A stretch of 6,262 nt of DNA from Candidatus Omnitrophota bacterium. Its GTDB lineage: Bacteria; Omnitrophota; Gorgyraeia; Duberdicusellales; 4484-171. Every line of letters starts with the position of its first letter. Positions within the stretch are counted from its first letter, which is position 1. The translations under genes were made by a program, and so were the position numbers. The stretch lies in NCBI GenBank assembly GCA_023135855.1, contig JAGLSH010000042.1:1-6262 (forward strand), written 5' to 3'. Under the pieces are notes generated by a model, which ran no database searches, had not been told where the DNA came from, and was given only the letters and a program-made list of their open reading frames with translations. Shown piece by piece: positions 5,029 through 6,262 of the stretch.

Positions 5029-6262
5029 TATTATCCTCTAATAATTTTTTTATCCTTTTGGCTAAAAAAGAAGCACCCAATCCATAAATATCAAAAAGTT
5101 TTTCCCTTTTTCCTGCCGGGATAAATTCATCAGGAAAACCAGCTCTTATCACCCTTGTCTTGCAAAGAAGATTCTGCTTCTCATAAAATTCTAAAATTGC
5201 TGATCCAAAACCACAATCCAATGCTCCTTCTTCGATAATAACAATTAAATTAAACTTATTAGCCAGTTCTTTTAATAAATTTTCATCTAACGGCTTTATA
5301 AAACGAGCGTTTATTAAAGATGCATTAACTCCTTCTTCCTTTAATAAAGAAACGCATTCACCAGCTGACTTTACCATTGCCCCTAAGGCAATTATGCAAA
5401 CTTCTTCACCTTGGCTTATAATTTGTGACTTACCTAACTTAATTGACTCTCTATTACCTAATGAATAAGCATACCCCTTAGGATAACGAATACTTACTGG
5501 GGAAGAAAGACCTAATGAAAACTCTAACATATCTTCCAACTCTTCTTTATCTTTAGGCGCCATGCAAACCATATTAGGTATTAGTCTTAAATATCCTACA
5601 TCAAATACACCATGATGAGTCGGGCCATCCTCTCCAACCACCCCTCCTCTATCAACTGCAAAAACTACATTTAACTCTTGCAAGGCAACATCATGGATTA
5701 TCTGATCAAATGCTCGTTGTAAAAATGTAGAATAAATAGCTACTACTGGTTTTAATCCTTGTTTTGCCAGACCACTAGCAAAACCAACTGCATGAGACTC
5801 AGCAATGCCTAAATCAAAAAGTCTTTCGGGAAATTCTTCTTGGAATAAGTAAAGACCTGTTCCTTTAGGCATAGCTGCAGTTATGGCCACAATTTTCTTA
5901 TCGTCCTTAGCTAAACTTCTAAGCTTCTTAGCAAAAACCTCGCTAAAATCATCCCCCTGTTTAGCTTTAGACTTACCAGTAGCAATGTCAAATGAAGAAA
6001 TCCCATGAAAATTTTCAGGACTCTCTTCAGAAAATTTATAACCTTTTCCTTTTTTAGTAACTACATGTAATATCTTAGGCCCTTTTAAAGAAACGATATT
6101 GTTTAAAGTTGGAATCAACACATCTAAATTATGCCCATCAATAGGACCAAAGTAACGAAACCCTAATTCTTCAAAAAATAAACCAGGAATAATCAACCCT
6201 TTTATTGTCTCCTCAAACTTTTTAGCTCTTTCAACCAACCTTTTCATTGGCGAAAAATGAGT
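5021..6262 (-). CDS. dxs: 1-deoxy-D-xylulose-5-phosphate synthase, C-terminal two thirds (5' end outside window)
   Basis: DXS condenses pyruvate and glyceraldehyde 3-phosphate to DXP with TPP, the entry step of the MEP isoprenoid pathway. The frame stays open to the right edge (THFSP before the Met at 6247), so that Met is internal; roughly 215 N-terminal residues are missing by comparison with the E. coli enzyme. Numbering from that Met: GFRYFGPIDGHN (29-40), HVVTKKGKGY (61-70), DLGIAESHAVGFASGLA (145-161, with the catalytic Glu at 150; most homologues read AEQH), YSTFLQRAFDQ (172-182) and DRGGVVGEDGPTHHG (199-213), then a transketolase C-terminal domain with ARFIKPLDE and IIEEG. The catalytic and TPP-contacting motifs that can be seen are intact. 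It ends in TAA overlapping the ferredoxin start by 8 bases, so it is translationally linked to the OFOR genes. Confidence 0.95.
   Translation of the reverse strand, partial: THFSPMKRLVERAKKFEETIKGLIIPGLFFEELGFRYFGPIDGHNLDVLIPTLNNIVSLKGPKILHVVTKKGKGYKFSEESPENFHGISSFDIATGKSKAKQGDDFSEVFAKKLRSLAKDDKKIVAITAAMPKGTGLYLFQEEFPERLFDLGIAESHAVGFASGLAKQGLKPVVAIYSTFLQRAFDQIIHDVALQELNVVFAVDRGGVVGEDGPTHHGVFDVGYLRLIPNMVCMAPKDKEELEDMLEFSLGLSSPVSIRYPKGYAYSLGNRESIKLGKSQIISQGEEVCIIALGAMVKSAGECVSLLKEEGVNASLINARFIKPLDENLLKELANKFNLIVIIEEGALDCGFGSAILEFYEKQNLLCKTRVIRAGFPDEFIPAGKREKLFDIYGLGASFLAKRIKKLLEDNNG

Overview
All genes in this window lie on the minus strand, so transcription runs from the right edge to the left. 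The DNA is AT-rich and the genes are tightly packed. Seven reading frames are intact apart from one cut by the right edge; an eighth is interrupted. A clamped lipoprotein, an outer-membrane barrel relic, a MEP-pathway enzyme and a ferredoxin-linked 2-oxoacid oxidoreductase together suggest an anaerobic, diderm, uncultivated-type bacterium. The protein flavour (DUF2490 barrel, tiny lipoprotein, compact GluRS) reminds me of Omnitrophota (Candidatus Omnitrophica). That placement is inference from memory, not a search result.

Right half (2477-6262): an operon read in the order dxs (3' part only, its 5' end is beyond the window), korD-like 2[4Fe-4S] ferredoxin, korA/vorB-like alpha, korB-like beta and korC-like gamma. 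Junctions are an 8-base overlap, a 1-base gap, a 4-base ATGA overlap and a 1-base TAATG overlap, so translation is probably coupled throughout. The four OFOR subunits form one enzyme that oxidatively decarboxylates a 2-oxoacid with CoA and reduces ferredoxin. The first gene makes DXP from pyruvate and glyceraldehyde 3-phosphate for isoprenoids.

Middle (2211-2476): about 265 bases without a gene, packed with inverted repeats. At least three hairpins share one architecture (CCC/GGG clamp, one unpaired T/A, a 7-8 bp inner stem, a 3-base loop) and are joined by the odd palindrome GGGACTWAGTCCC. Further on are two longer hairpins, one of which contains the korC stop codon, and a repeated heptamer CACTTAT in the gltX leader. 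None has the U-tract of an ordinary intrinsic terminator. This is the most unusual part of the window.

Left half (55-2210): gltX (a short GluRS lacking the usual cysteine-bearing insertion), then a 66-residue lipoprotein overlapping it by 8 bases, then a DUF2490-like outer-membrane protein overlapping the lipoprotein. The DUF2490 frame is open over 230 codons except for one in-frame TGA at codon 41, where related proteins as I remember them have Trp. It is either a fresh pseudogene, a sequencing or assembly error, or a readthrough case. Positions 1-54 hold nothing I can name.
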